From the NCBI RefSeq assembly GCF_900183385.1, contig NZ_FXUT01000008.1, forward strand, positions 124,001 through 188,000: a stretch of 64,000 nt of DNA. The letters run 5' to 3'. The position numbers and the translations under genes were made by a program. The notes below the pieces were generated by a model. That model was given only the letters and a program-made list of their open reading frames with translations, was not told where the DNA came from and did not search any database. Numbering within the stretch: position 1 is the first letter of the stretch; each line of letters begins with the position of its first letter. Shown here piece after piece: positions 29,145-40,595 of this stretch. This DNA is from Listeria costaricensis (GTDB taxonomy: Bacteria > Bacillota > Bacilli > Lactobacillales > Listeriaceae).

Positions 29145-29185
29145 GCCAAAAGCCTTGCAGTCAAATTATGCAGGGCTTTTTGGTT
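29145..29185 (+). terminator. probable terminator after WxL gene
   Basis: CCAAAAGCCTTGCA pairs with TGCAGGGCTTTTTGG; the T tract lies inside the right arm. Confidence 0.65.
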
Positions 29186-29301
29186 GAAAAAGGGCGGCAG
29201 GGTTTTTGTGGGAATTATGACAAAACAAGCAGAGAAGCTCCATCTCTAAAAATTTTGATGCTATGTTATAATGTTTTCAGATACTATAAAGAGGTGGGAA
29301 A

Positions 29302-29682
29302 ATGGGATTTAAAGAACGACTGGAAAATGAAGTTCATGAATATGCAGCGACCAATCACTTTTCTGTAGATAAAATTGATTTTCTTTATGCCGGACCGACC
29401 ATGCGAACAAGACATACGCTGGTTTTGGGCTTTACTGATGCCGGTCTGTTTACCTTTTTGTTCAAACTGGGAGAGGCCGAAATGCACTATCTGGCAAGCG
29501 AAAAACTCCGGCAGATGCAACTTCAACCTAAAAGAATGGTTTACACATTGACCATTACAGGCATAGATGAGGACGGACAGACCGAGGAGGCGCGCTATTT
29601 GGTCAGCAAACGGGTTCTTGGGCGAAAATGGCACAGACAGACCCTGCAAAAACTGATTGAAAAAGATGGCAAAACGTGGTAA
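29302..29682 (+). CDS. hypothetical protein (126 aa)
   Basis: A 126-residue soluble protein without signal peptide or membrane segments. It looks alpha-beta, with a beta strand pair around TRHTLVLGFTDAGLFTFLFKL and a basic C-terminus (KRVLGRKWHRQTLQKLIEK). I do not recognise a family. ATG at 29302 follows AAAGAGGTGGG by 4 bases. It stands alone between the WxL gene and a dipeptidase gene. Confidence 0.82.
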   Translation: MGFKERLENEVHEYAATNHFSVDKIDFLYAGPTMRTRHTLVLGFTDAGLFTFLFKLGEAEMHYLASEKLRQMQLQPKRMVYTLTITGIDEDGQTEEARYLVSKRVLGRKWHRQTLQKLIEKDGKTW

Positions 29683-29745
29683 AAATTTTTTCACTTTTGC
29701 TTAAAAGGGTATATAATTGACACATGAAAAAGGAGGATCAGCAAA

Positions 29746-30672
29746 TTGAAAATAGTAGATATGCATTGTGATGTACTTTATAAGCTTCAAGCCAGCAAAG
29801 GAAGGCTAACCTTTCAGGATTCCTCGGAGCTCGATGTGAATTTTGAGCGTCTTGTTCAGGGGGACATCCTTTTGCAGGGCTTTGCGATTTTTCTTGATCC
29901 TGATGTTCCCGTCGAGCAAAAATGGAAAAAAGCCGTCGAGCAGGGGAATATTTTCAGACAGCACATCCTGCACCGCGATGGCATCATCAAGCCGCTAAAA
30001 CGCTGGGCCGATCTTCCCAATCTGCCAGAAGGAAAAATTGCCGCCGCGCTGACACTAGAAGGCGTCGAGCCAATCGGTCGTGACTTGGACCGCCTAGAGC
30101 AGCTGCTTGACGGAGGCGTCCTTTCTGTAGGACTAACATGGAACAATGCCAATCTGGCAGCAGATGGTGTTGAAGAACCACGCGGAGCCGGTCTCACCGC
30201 ATTCGGCAAGCAGATCGTCCAGCGACTCAACGAACGAAAGGTTTTCACAGATGTCTCCCATTTGAGTATTAAGAGTTTTTGGGACGTGATGGACATCGCC
30301 GAGTACCCAATCGCCACCCACTCGAGTGCCAAAGCGATCTGCCCACACATTCGCAATCTCGATGACGACCAAATTCGGGCCATGATCGAGCACAACGCCA
30401 TGATTCATGTCATTTTCCATCCGCTTTTCACAACGGAGAGCGGTACGGCAAGTATGGAGGATGTGATCCGTCATATCGATCATATTGCTGAGCTTGGAGG
30501 CATTCGTCATATTGGTTTCGGTTCTGATTTTGATGGCATTCCTTCCCATGTCAAGGGACTAGAAGACGCCGGCAAGTATCAGGATTTTATTATCGAACTC
30601 GAAAAGCACTTTTCAAAAGAAGAGGTGGCAGGATTCGCCCATCAGAATTTTATCGATCATTTACCACAATAA
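29746..30672 (+). CDS. membrane dipeptidase, peptidase M19 (renal dipeptidase family)
   Basis: A 308-residue zinc metallopeptidase that hydrolyses dipeptides, often L,D-type. The metal site begins with DMHCD (residues 4-8), [15 protein letters not shown] supplies further ligands, and GFGSDFDGI is the C-terminal signature. Length is normal. It starts at TTG 29746 with AAAGGAGGATC about 8 bases upstream. In Listeria a homologue precedes rpoN, matching the order here apart from the inserted lipoprotein genes. Confidence 0.93.
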   Translation: MKIVDMHCDVLYKLQASKGRLTFQDSSELDVNFERLVQGDILLQGFAIFLDPDVPVEQKWKKAVEQGNIFRQHILHRDGIIKPLKRWADLPNLPEGKIAAALTLEGVEPIGRDLDRLEQLLDGGVLSVGLTWNNANLAADGVEEPRGAGLTAFGKQIVQRLNERKVFTDVSHLSIKSFWDVMDIAEYPIATHSSAKAICPHIRNLDDDQIRAMIEHNAMIHVIFHPLFTTESGTASMEDVIRHIDHIAELGGIRHIGFGSDFDGIPSHVKGLEDAGKYQDFIIELEKHFSKEEVAGFAHQNFIDHLPQ

Positions 30673-30674
30673 AA

Positions 30675-30718
30675 AAGTGCAGTTTCTCTTTTTAGGAGAG
30701 AAACTGCACTCTTTTTTT
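30675..30718 (+). terminator. terminator after dipeptidase gene
   Basis: AAAGTGCAGTTTCTC pairs with GAGAAACTGCACTCTTT, followed by a long T run. Confidence 0.92.
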
Positions 30719-30847
30719 ATTTCAATAGGTAAATATGATAAAAAATCTAAAAATAAGAATAAAATTCATAATTTGTACACAGGAATATAAGAAGAAATTT
30801 AATATAATTAAATATGTAACATAGAATATGCAGAAAAGAGGGCGAAA

Positions 30848-31906
30848 ATGAAAAAATTTATTGGGAGTTTAGCGATTATCAGCCTCATCATGTTGGCTGG
30901 CTGTGGAGGGACAGCAGATCAAAAAAAGGAAAAGAACGCAAACAAAGTGGCAACAACTGCTTCTACTGATTTAGCAAAAGTAGAGGTACAGGAAGGGAAT
31001 TACGTCATCCTTCCAGATGTTTCTGAGGATGAGCTGAGTACGATTGCATTAAAAATGAAGGTGACGAATACAAGTAAAGGAAAGCTCAGTCTAACTGCAA
31101 GAAATTTTGTTCTGTACGAAGCAGGCGATGATGAAAAGATCAAGGCTGAAGATGTTTATGCAGATGAGCTGAATGTTTTGGATTATGACACGCTAAGTAA
31201 GGATAAAAGCACGACAGGGTCTATCTTTTTCAACATAGATCCTAAAAAAGAATATAAACTTGTTTTTGAAGCCATGAATGACAACGGAGATAATGAAGAT
31301 GTTGAATTGACGCTCGATATGGCGAAATATGAGGATTCAAAAGAGGGTTTTAAAGAGAGTGAAAATGCAGCCAATGCTTTTCTAGATGTTCAATTCTTAA
31401 ATAACGAGAATGAAAACTACGCCAAGCTTGTTGCTAATGATAAAGAAGAGACAAAGGCTGAGTTTTTAAAGACGTATAAGAAGGAAAATGAAGACAGGCT
31501 CTTCTCAGAATTAACTCTTAGTGATCAGGATTATCAAAATTGCTTCAATAGCTTTACTTCAACACAAGGCAAGCGTGCAAAGCTAAACACAGAGTTGTCA
31601 GCTTATTATGGAGACCAGGCGATTTTAGAGATCACGCTGGATGAAGCTCTATCGAACAGCAGTATTTATGACTTATCCTATCAGTATGAAAGAAATTATA
31701 TCGATTCTTCGGATAATTATGATTATGATGCAGCCGAAAAATATGCTTATTCAAAATACACTGAAATTCTTGAAAAATCACCACTTAAAAGTGAATCCGA
31801 TGAAATCCATTTATATCTTAAAAAGAAAGATGGAAAGTGGTATGTTGATTTAGATGAGATGCACAATGAGCAGACGATTTCTGCATTTTTAGGAAATATT
31901 TATTAA
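30848..31906 (+). CDS. lipoprotein with DUF4352-like and DUF5105-like regions, paralogue 1
   Basis: A 352-residue lipoprotein. The lipobox LAGC (lipidated Cys at 19) follows a short signal peptide. Residues about 45-160 resemble the DUF4352 Ig-like domain (ALKMKVTNTSKGKLSLTARNFVLYE) and about 165-350 a DUF5105-type alpha-rich domain rich in Asp, Glu, Asn and Tyr. Function unknown; it probably sits on the outer membrane face. It is closely related along its whole length to the next gene, showing a tandem duplication. A -10 (TATAAT, 30803-30808) lies 40 bases upstream. Confidence 0.85.
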   Translation: MKKFIGSLAIISLIMLAGCGGTADQKKEKNANKVATTASTDLAKVEVQEGNYVILPDVSEDELSTIALKMKVTNTSKGKLSLTARNFVLYEAGDDEKIKAEDVYADELNVLDYDTLSKDKSTTGSIFFNIDPKKEYKLVFEAMNDNGDNEDVELTLDMAKYEDSKEGFKESENAANAFLDVQFLNNENENYAKLVANDKEETKAEFLKTYKKENEDRLFSELTLSDQDYQNCFNSFTSTQGKRAKLNTELSAYYGDQAILEITLDEALSNSSIYDLSYQYERNYIDSSDNYDYDAAEKYAYSKYTEILEKSPLKSESDEIHLYLKKKDGKWYVDLDEMHNEQTISAFLGNIY

Positions 31907-31909
31907 GTG

Positions 31910-31956
31910 AAAAAGCAGTTCTTAAGCAATTTTATAGGCTTGAGAACTGTTTTTTA
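31910..31956 (+). terminator. terminator between paralogous lipoprotein genes
   Basis: AAAAGCAGTTCTTAAGC pairs with GCTTGAGAACTGTTTT around an AT-rich loop, followed by TT. Confidence 0.85.
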
Positions 31957-32162
31957 ATAAGCTACTTCTTTGCATTGAAAACATAAATATATTTGAAAAA
32001 GGGCGTTTAAAACAGATTATGTGATTTTTTGTTGATGAAAAGTACATGATAGTAGTGAAAAATGGTGATTCATCTACAAAATTCACACTTTAGACACAGA
32101 AATACGAACAATATTTTACTATAATAAAATAGAATACAAAATAAAAAGAAATGAGGAAGAAA

Positions 32163-33224
32163 ATGAAGAGAGTAATAGGGAGTTTAGCAGTTTTAAGTCT
32201 TATGATGTTAGCGGGATGTGGCGGGACATCAGATCAAGAGAAAGAAAAAGAAACGGGAAAAACAGAAACGGCGGAAACGTCAAATTTTGCAAAGGTGAAG
32301 GTGGAAGATGGCAGTTATGCGATTGCACCAGAAATTGCAGAAGACGACCTAAGTACACTTGCTTTGACAATCAAAGTGACGAATACGGGGAAAGGCAAGC
32401 TTGATGTCATGCCAGAAAATTTTGAGCTTTATGAAGATGGCAGTGACGAAAAAGTGAAGCCAGAAGATGTATATGCGGGGGATGAAATCGATACATTTGA
32501 TTACGAGACAATCAGCGCAGATAAAACTGAGACAGGGACGGTTTTCTTCAATGTCGATCCGAAAAAAGAGTATAAATTAGTCTATGAAGCATACAATGAT
32601 GAGGGCGATACGAAAGAAGTCGAACTAGCATTGGATCTTACACAATATGAAGATTCAAAAAAAGCATTTGATGAAAGTGAAAAAGCAGGAAACGCTTTTC
32701 TCGATGTACAGCTTTTAGGAAAAGAAAATGAAAACTACGATAAATTAGTCGGTAACGATAAAGAACAAACAAAGGCTGAACTACTTGATGAGTATCAAAA
32801 AGAAAATGAAGACTATCTCTTTTATGATCTGGATTTAAGTGATGAAGATTACGAAAACTGCTTCAATAGCTTTATCTCCACACAAGGAAAACGTGCAAAA
32901 TTAGATATAGAATTGGCTGCCCAATATGAAGACCAAGCTGCTTTGAGCATTGAAATCGATGAAGCTTTATCTGAGGATAGTATTTCCGATCTGTATAGCC
33001 AGTATGAAAATGACTACACAGAGTCAACAGATGACTATGATTATGAAGCTGGTGAAGAATATGCTTTCTCCAAATATGCGGAAATTCTGGAGAAATCTGA
33101 TTTGAAGAGTGAATCATCCGAGCTTTATCTCTATCTTGAAAAGAAAGATGGAAAATGGACAGTAGACTTAAAAAACGATAATAACGAAAGAACAATTTCT
33201 GCACTTTTGGGAAGTATGTATTAA
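32163..33224 (+). CDS. lipoprotein with DUF4352-like and DUF5105-like regions, paralogue 2
   Basis: A 353-residue paralogue of the preceding lipoprotein. The lipobox is again LAGC, and blocks such as NPKKEY-like DPKKEYKLV, DYENCFNSF, STQGKRAKL and EKKDGKW are shared. The start is ATG 32163, with GAGGA 6 bases upstream; the ATG at 32151 lies on that site. Even the upstream regions are similar: both have an ACACAG-type block followed by TATAAT (here 32120-32125), so the promoter was duplicated with the gene. Sequence divergence suggests functional retention of both copies. Confidence 0.85.
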   Translation: MKRVIGSLAVLSLMMLAGCGGTSDQEKEKETGKTETAETSNFAKVKVEDGSYAIAPEIAEDDLSTLALTIKVTNTGKGKLDVMPENFELYEDGSDEKVKPEDVYAGDEIDTFDYETISADKTETGTVFFNVDPKKEYKLVYEAYNDEGDTKEVELALDLTQYEDSKKAFDESEKAGNAFLDVQLLGKENENYDKLVGNDKEQTKAELLDEYQKENEDYLFYDLDLSDEDYENCFNSFISTQGKRAKLDIELAAQYEDQAALSIEIDEALSEDSISDLYSQYENDYTESTDDYDYEAGEEYAFSKYAEILEKSDLKSESSELYLYLEKKDGKWTVDLKNDNNERTISALLGSMY

Positions 33225-33228
33225 TAAT

Positions 33229-33275
33229 AAAATCAGTCTCTAAACAACAGAAAATAGGTTTTAGGGACTGATTTT
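33229..33275 (+). terminator. terminator-like hairpin between lipoprotein and TcaA-like genes
   Basis: AAAATCAGTCTCTAAA pairs with TTTAGGGACTGATTTT. The next gene's ribosome site follows at once, so some read-through is probable. Confidence 0.8.
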
Positions 33276-33293
33276 CTAAACGGGAGGACATCA

Positions 33294-34400
33294 ATGAAAC
33301 ACAAAAAATGGTGGCTGATAGCGGCTGGTGTGGTAGTGGTTTTAGGCATTTTCTTCATTTGGGGAGCAGTGACGCATTCTAGATCAACATACTACGAAGC
33401 ATTCAAACAAGCGCTAGATGACAAGAATGCCAAAGAAATGACGCAGCTTTTAACAACCAGTGATACGGCGCTCAAAATCGATGAAGCGGGCTGTCAGGCA
33501 TTTATTGATTACTTAACAAATAATCCGGAAGATCGGACGCAGTTTCTAAAGAATTTAAAAAAAGAAACGGAAGCCGACCAGACGATTTATTCCAATGAGT
33601 TTCCATATACTTTGGTAAAAGACGGTCATGATATGCTTTTCTTTCCACATTATGCCCTCAGTATCAAACCGATGTATTTTACCGTCACAACAGATGCAGA
33701 TAAAGTGTCTCTTTCAGCGAATAAAAAAGAAATTCCTTATTTGAAGAAAACAGATCGTTACGGCCCGCTCATGCCTGGTGAATATGATGTAGATGCGACA
33801 CTCGCCTGCTCAATCGACGTGCCAATCGTTCATGAAAAAAATCAGCAGCTGGTCAGAGAAAATCAGAATCTGGATTTGCAGGTGGGCGATGTTTTAGCAG
33901 AGGATAAGTCGTTTCAAAAAGATTTAGGCAATACAGCGGATAAGTGCATGACTGAATACGCACAATTTATGGGCGGCGGTCTGGATGAAACAAAACTTGT
34001 TACAGGGACGGACGATTACAGGGAAACCAGTGCAGAAGGAAAAGAGTTGATTCTGCCATTTGTGACCAAAATCGATATGGCCTATCAGGAAATTCAAATC
34101 AATAATGATAGCATCAAAGTGGAGAAAAAGCTAGATGATTGGGAAGCGAGCATGGATGCCAATATTAAAATGCAAGGGAATATTGCTTTTAGTGTGGAAG
34201 ATCAAAGTGCTTCATCTGAACTGGAAATAAATGGTGTGCATGAGCTGATTTTCATTTATGATACGAAGCAAGACAAATGGCTGCTTGATTCAGCAGAGGA
34301 AACTTACAGTGATACAAGTGGCGGGGATAACATCAACAAAATCGCCCATGAAAATCCTCAAAATTATGAATGGACCAATAATGGCGAGGCGGATTTTTAG
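33294..34400 (+). CDS. TcaA/YvbJ-like membrane-anchored protein
   Basis: A 368-residue protein with one N-terminal transmembrane helix (about 6-27, WWLIAAGVVVVLGIFFIWGA) and a large extracytoplasmic part. The sequence order, including YYEAFKQALDDKNAKEMTQLL, LSIKPMYFTV and LMPGEYDVDATL, resembles the TcaA/YvbJ family, though the usual N-terminal zinc ribbon is missing. Those proteins affect glycopeptide susceptibility and the cell envelope in staphylococci. ATG at 33294 follows CGGGAGG. It lies immediately after the two lipoprotein genes and may be co-transcribed with the second by read-through. Confidence 0.75.
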   Translation: MKHKKWWLIAAGVVVVLGIFFIWGAVTHSRSTYYEAFKQALDDKNAKEMTQLLTTSDTALKIDEAGCQAFIDYLTNNPEDRTQFLKNLKKETEADQTIYSNEFPYTLVKDGHDMLFFPHYALSIKPMYFTVTTDADKVSLSANKKEIPYLKKTDRYGPLMPGEYDVDATLACSIDVPIVHEKNQQLVRENQNLDLQVGDVLAEDKSFQKDLGNTADKCMTEYAQFMGGGLDETKLVTGTDDYRETSAEGKELILPFVTKIDMAYQEIQINNDSIKVEKKLDDWEASMDANIKMQGNIAFSVEDQSASSELEINGVHELIFIYDTKQDKWLLDSAEETYSDTSGGDNINKIAHENPQNYEWTNNGEADF

Positions 34401-34405
34401 AATTT

Positions 34406-34457
34406 AAAAAACTAGGATAGGCACACTTTGTGGGGGTGCTTGTCCTAGTTTTTTTTA
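34406..34457 (+). terminator. terminator after TcaA-like gene
   Basis: AAAACTAGGATAGGCAC pairs with GTGCTTGTCCTAGTTTT, followed by a T run. Confidence 0.9.
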
Positions 34458-34612
34458 TGGAATTCATCAACAAATTCACCTAACTTAAAAAGCGGAGAGA
34501 TGCGCAAAGCGTTGGGTGCTGTCTCGGTTTTTCGGCTTGACTGGCTGGCTTTTCAAATTTCACATGTTATAATGAAAGGTAGTGAAGTTTAGCAAAAAAG
34601 GAGGGTGTATCT

Positions 34613-35956
34613 GTGAGGTTAGAGTCGAATTTTGTCCAGAAACAACAACAGAAGCAGACGATGAAGCTTGCTATGACACAGCAGTTGTCGCAGTCTATTG
34701 CCATGCTGCAATTTACGACCGCCGATCTGACCGCCTTTTTAGAAGATAAAGCGCTGGAAAATCCGCTGATCGAAGTGGTATCCGGGACGGATGTATCAAC
34801 AGATTACAATTATACGAAGCGAAAAAACAATACCGGGGCAGATTTTGACTGGCTCGATCAGGTGCCAGACACGAAAACGACCCTTTCCGAAGCGCTCAAA
34901 GAACAGATGAGTCTAATGAAGCTGACACCCGTTCAGAAAATCATTGTGCTCTATCTGATTGAAAGTCTGGATGAAGCGGGCTACCTGACGGCGGATTTGA
35001 ATGCGGTCAAAGAAGCGCTACTTGTAAGTGAGGCGCAGGTGCTCGAAGGACTTGAAATTTTGCAAAGTATGGAACCGGCCGGTGTTGGGGCAAGAGATGC
35101 GCGCGAGTGTATTTTACTCCAGATTGACCGCACGATGGCTGGACCTGAAATTGCCTATGAAGTCATTCGCGATTATTTTACCCTATTTGCCGAAAAGAAA
35201 TGGAAAAAGATTTCAGCAGATATGAATGTCACGCTAGCAGAGATCCAGGCGGTTTCCGATTACATTCAAACACTTAGTCCGAAACCAGGGGCGGAATTTG
35301 AATCGGAACGCGTTCAGTATGTCACGCCAGACTTGATTCTTCTTCAAGAAGGCCAGACGCTGCAAGTTTCCGTGGCGAAGCAGTTTCAGCCGGAGCTTAG
35401 GTTTCAGGAAGACTACTATAAAATGATGCAGGCGACGCAGGAGAAGGATGTGGCCGCCTTTTTGAAAGAAAAAACAGGTGAATTTGACTGGCTTATGAAA
35501 GGTCTCGAGCAAAGGGAGTCGACGTTGAAACGGGTGGGAAAAGCAATCGTTGCCCATCAGCAGGCCTTTTTCACACAGGAAGGCCATCATCTTGAACCAC
35601 TCACACTCAAGGATATTGCCGAGGAATTGGATGTCCATGAGTCGACCGTCAGCCGCGCGGTGAATGGCAAATACATCGAAACAAGCGGCGGCGTTTACGA
35701 ACTTAAGTATTTCTTTTCGTCGGGAATCCAGAAGAAAACGGCAGATCCGGGCGAAGAAGGAGATGTTTCCAGCAGTACGATCAAGCATTATTTGAAAGAA
35801 ATGGTTGAAGGCGAGGATAAAAACAAACCGCTTTCCGATCAAAAAATTGTCGACCTGCTGGCAGAAAAAAACATTGATGTGTCGAGACGTGCCATTGCTA
35901 AATACCGAACGGAACTTAAAATCCCAGCATCATCCAAGCGAAAAAGATTTGACTAA
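34613..35956 (+). CDS. rpoN: RNA polymerase sigma-54 factor (RpoN/SigL)
   Basis: A 447-residue sigma-54 factor. Region I at the N-terminus is Gln-rich (QKQQQKQTMKLAMTQQLSQSI) and contacts activators; the core-binding domain spans about 65-250; the HTH (VHESTVSRAVNGKYI) and the C-terminal RpoN box (ARRAIAKYRTELK-like RRAIAKYRTE) recognise -24/-12 promoters. Starts at GTG 34613 after AAGGAGGGTG. In Listeria it controls PTS and amino-acid genes. It precedes cggR, as known in Listeria, but has its own terminator. No activator gene is in the window. Confidence 0.96.
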   Translation: MRLESNFVQKQQQKQTMKLAMTQQLSQSIAMLQFTTADLTAFLEDKALENPLIEVVSGTDVSTDYNYTKRKNNTGADFDWLDQVPDTKTTLSEALKEQMSLMKLTPVQKIIVLYLIESLDEAGYLTADLNAVKEALLVSEAQVLEGLEILQSMEPAGVGARDARECILLQIDRTMAGPEIAYEVIRDYFTLFAEKKWKKISADMNVTLAEIQAVSDYIQTLSPKPGAEFESERVQYVTPDLILLQEGQTLQVSVAKQFQPELRFQEDYYKMMQATQEKDVAAFLKEKTGEFDWLMKGLEQRESTLKRVGKAIVAHQQAFFTQEGHHLEPLTLKDIAEELDVHESTVSRAVNGKYIETSGGVYELKYFFSSGIQKKTADPGEEGDVSSSTIKHYLKEMVEGEDKNKPLSDQKIVDLLAEKNIDVSRRAIAKYRTELKIPASSKRKRFD

Positions 35957-35958
35957 CA

Positions 35959-36009
35959 GGACGTATTTTGCCCCATTTAGATTTATTGGTGGGACAAAAT
36001 GCGTCTTTT
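35959..36009 (+). terminator. terminator after rpoN
   Basis: GACGTATTTTGCCCCA pairs with TGGGACAAAATGCGTC, followed by TTTTT. Confidence 0.88.
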
Positions 36010-36128
36010 TGCTTAGTTTAAATTTAGAAAAAGGGTGGAATAAAAAGAAAGTAAGTTATATGAAGGGGTTTAAGTGTTAAGGAAGTGTGAAAAAAAGATG
36101 ATTTTTTCATAAACGTCCCACTTTAGAC

Positions 36129-36157
36129 TTGAACATTGCAAGCGATACTGGTAGAAT
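36129..36157 (+). promoter_or_regulatory. promoter of the cggR-glycolytic operon
   Basis: TTGAAC (36129-36134), 17 bases, TAGAAT (36152-36157). The transcript would start near 36164 and carry a leader of about 230 nt before cggR. Confidence 0.75.
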
Positions 36158-36163
36158 GAAAGG

Positions 36164-36337
36164 CGTAGGGTAATTAAGAGAATGGTTCTACTAGCTTCGA
36201 TAAAAACCAAGGACTGAGAGAAAGGTCAGAAAGTGAAAAACAAGGTGAGAAAGGAATTAACTCAAACAAGTTAATGACAAGGATTTACCGCTTGTTTCAA
36301 TTTTTGAAACCTTGATCTCTACTTTTTTTAGTTCTAT
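36164..36337 (+). ncRNA. structured 5' leader of cggR operon (possible attenuator)
   Basis: The leader has competing pairings. GTTTCAA (36294-36300) with TTGAAAC (36304-36310) and CAAG (36278-36281) with CTTG (36311-36314) form one hairpin; AACAAG (36265-36270) with CTTGTT (36291-36296) excludes it. GAGAAAGG (36247-36254) could pair with CCTT and TCTC (36310-36319) just before a seven-T run (36323-36329), a terminator-like layout. Whether it regulates is inference. Confidence 0.45.
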
Positions 36338-36373
36338 CGGGACGCGGGATGACTTAGCGGGTCGTAAACCGTC
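36338..36373 (+). promoter_or_regulatory. CggR operator
   Basis: CGGGAC (36338), six bases, TGAC, four bases, CGGGTC (36358), six bases, CGTC: this reproduces the tandem CGGGAC-N6-TGTC layout with N4 spacing known for CggR in Bacillus subtilis, with one-base deviations. It lies between the promoter and cggR, the position known for autoregulation released by fructose 1,6-bisphosphate. Confidence 0.88.
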
Positions 36374-36396
36374 CATCGCAGTAAGGAGCAATGATA

Positions 36397-37443
36397 ATGT
36401 CTGATCTAATTAACATTCAAAAGAAACTATTACCCGACATACTTGCCATCATGCAGAAACGCTATCAGATTTTACGCTCGATCTATTTTGCAGAGCCAGT
36501 TGGCAGACGGACGCTTGCCGGAATGCTCGGTATGAGTGAACGGGTGCTCCGCGGCGAAGTAGAATTTTTAAAAGCACAGGGTCTGATTGATATTGCTTCT
36601 TCTGGAATGACCGTTACACAAGTTGGTTTAGAGGTGTTTCGCGAACTCGAAGGAGTGATGAACCAGTTGTCCGGCTTACACAGCATGGAGGATCAGCTGG
36701 CGGCGAAGTTGCAGATCGACAGATGCCTTGTTGTTCAGGGCAACAGTGACGAGGCGCCTTGGGTCCGGGAAGAAATGGGACGCATGGCAGTCAAACAGCT
36801 AGATTTCGCACTCACTGAAAAACGCAATATCGTAGCCGTTATGGGCGGATCGACAATGGCGACGCTTGCCGAAATGATGACACCGGATTTTGCCAAAGGA
36901 AGGGAACTGCTTTTTGTTCCGGGACGAGGCGGAATTGGTGAGGATCTTGACAATCAAGCCAATACGATCTGTGACAAACTGGCCACTAAAACCGGCACAA
37001 AACACCGCGTACTTTATGTACCGGAACAGCTTGGTGAAGAAGCCTACCGTTCACTTTTAAAAGAACCTGCGATTCAAGAAGGTCTCAGTCTCGTGCAGTC
37101 AGCCAATGTGATTGTTCATGGAATTGGTGAAGCGATGACGATGGCGAAACGAAGACATACCGGACAGGATGTCATGCAAGAAATTACAGAAGCAGAAGCC
37201 GTTGGGGAAGCATTCGGCTACTATTTCAATGAACAAGGCGAGGTTGTACATAAAGTCACGACATTTGGCCTGCAATTTGAAAATCTCGACAAAATTCCCC
37301 ATATTATTGCCGTAGCTGGTGGGAAATCGAAAGCGAAGGCAATCAAATCGTATATGAAGAGTGCTCCGCATAATACGGTTTTAATTACAGATGAGGGAGC
37401 CGCAAATGAGCTTTTAAAAGGGCGTAACACCCTTTTGAAATAA
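36397..37443 (+). CDS. cggR: central glycolytic genes regulator CggR
   Basis: A 348-residue SorC/DeoR-type repressor. The N-terminal winged helix (GRRTLAGMLGMSERVLRGEVEFLK, about residues 36-59) binds the operator; the rest is a sugar-phosphate-binding SorC domain that senses fructose 1,6-bisphosphate. ATG 36397 is chosen, 8 bases after AAGGAG; the ATG at 36391 is only 2 bases from it. First gene of cggR-gap-pgk-tpiA-gpmI, with eno after a long leader. Confidence 0.95.
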   Translation: MSDLINIQKKLLPDILAIMQKRYQILRSIYFAEPVGRRTLAGMLGMSERVLRGEVEFLKAQGLIDIASSGMTVTQVGLEVFRELEGVMNQLSGLHSMEDQLAAKLQIDRCLVVQGNSDEAPWVREEMGRMAVKQLDFALTEKRNIVAVMGGSTMATLAEMMTPDFAKGRELLFVPGRGGIGEDLDNQANTICDKLATKTGTKHRVLYVPEQLGEEAYRSLLKEPAIQEGLSLVQSANVIVHGIGEAMTMAKRRHTGQDVMQEITEAEAVGEAFGYYFNEQGEVVHKVTTFGLQFENLDKIPHIIAVAGGKSKAKAIKSYMKSAPHNTVLITDEGAANELLKGRNTLLK

Positions 37444-37477
37444 AAATTTTACGTATTTTCAAGGAGGAAAATGACTT

Positions 37478-38488
37478 ATGACAGTTAAAGTTGGTATTAA
37501 TGGTTTTGGACGTATTGGACGTTTGGCATTCCGTCGTATTCAAGATGTAGAAGGAATCGAAGTTGTTGCAATCAACGACTTAACAGACGCTGACATGTTG
37601 GCTCACCTATTAAAATATGATACAACTCAAGGTCGTTTCGACGGCGATGTAGAAGTACACGATGGTTACTTCAACGTTAACGGCAAAAAAGTTGTCGTTT
37701 CTGCAAATCCTAACCCAGAAGAAATCAAATGGGGCGAATTAGGTGTTGAAATCGTTCTTGAATGTACTGGTTTCTTCACTACTCAAGAAAAAGCTGAACT
37801 TCACCTTAAAGGCGGCGCTAAAAAAGTTGTTATCTCCGCTCCAGCTACTGGCGACATGAAAACAATCGTTTACAATGTTAACCATGAAATTCTTGATGGA
37901 ACTGAAACAGTTATCTCTGGCGCAAGCTGCACAACTAACTGCTTAGCTCCAATGGCAAAAGCTCTTGACGAAAACTTCGGTATCGTTGAAGGTTTGATGA
38001 CAACTATCCACGCTTACACTGGTGACCAAAATACTCTAGATGCTCCACACCGTAAAGGCGACTTCCGCCGTGCACGTGCTGCAGCAGAAAACATCATCCC
38101 TAACTCTACTGGTGCTGCTAAAGCAATCGGTGAAGTACTTCCAAGCCTTAAAGGTAAACTTGACGGTGCAGCTCAACGTGTTCCAGTTCCAACTGGTTCC
38201 CTAACTGAACTTGTAACTGTTCTTGACAAACCAGTAACAGTTGAAGAAGTAAACAAAGTGATGAAAGACGCTAGCGATCCAGACACTTACGGTTACACTG
38301 CTGATGCAATCGTATCTTCTGACATCAAAGGTATGACTTTCGGTTCGTTATTCGACGAAACTCAAACAAAAGTTCTTTCCGTTGGCGACAAACAACTAGT
38401 TAAAACTGTTGCTTGGTACGATAACGAAATGAGCTACACTGCACAACTTGTTCGTACACTTGAATACTTCGCAAAAATCGCTAAATAA
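37478..38488 (+). CDS. gap: glyceraldehyde-3-phosphate dehydrogenase, type I
   Basis: A 336-residue NAD-dependent GAPDH of glycolysis. [11 protein letters not shown] loop (residues 8-15) and the active-site SCTTNCLAP with nucleophile C151 are intact. AAGGAGG is 10 bases before the ATG. Codons are strongly biased to the highly expressed type (for example AAC, GGT, CGT), in contrast to the flanking genes. A hairpin after the gene may reduce transcription into pgk, as is common in firmicutes. Confidence 0.98.
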   Translation: MTVKVGINGFGRIGRLAFRRIQDVEGIEVVAINDLTDADMLAHLLKYDTTQGRFDGDVEVHDGYFNVNGKKVVVSANPNPEEIKWGELGVEIVLECTGFFTTQEKAELHLKGGAKKVVISAPATGDMKTIVYNVNHEILDGTETVISGASCTTNCLAPMAKALDENFGIVEGLMTTIHAYTGDQNTLDAPHRKGDFRRARAAAENIIPNSTGAAKAIGEVLPSLKGKLDGAAQRVPVPTGSLTELVTVLDKPVTVEEVNKVMKDASDPDTYGYTADAIVSSDIKGMTFGSLFDETQTKVLSVGDKQLVKTVAWYDNEMSYTAQLVRTLEYFAKIAK

Positions 38489-38517
38489 GTTTAAACTTAA
38501 TAAGCTGTAAAACAAAT

Positions 38518-38551
38518 AAGCGGAGACAAACTATTGTTTCCGCTTGTTTTC
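38518..38551 (+). terminator. partial terminator/attenuator between gap and pgk
   Basis: AAGCGGAGACAA pairs with TTGTTTCCGCTT, followed by GTTTTC. The T tract is short, so partial read-through is expected. Confidence 0.7.
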
Positions 38552-38602
38552 TGAAAATGCCTCAAAAAATGGATCCTTTTAATAACATTGGAGGAATTGT
38601 AA

Positions 38603-40595
<1,993 letters not shown>

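Noticed and set aside
36260-36330. T-box riboswitch in the cggR leader
   Set aside because: ATTTACCGC only superficially resembles the T-box sequence; no specifier stem is seen and the downstream genes are glycolytic.
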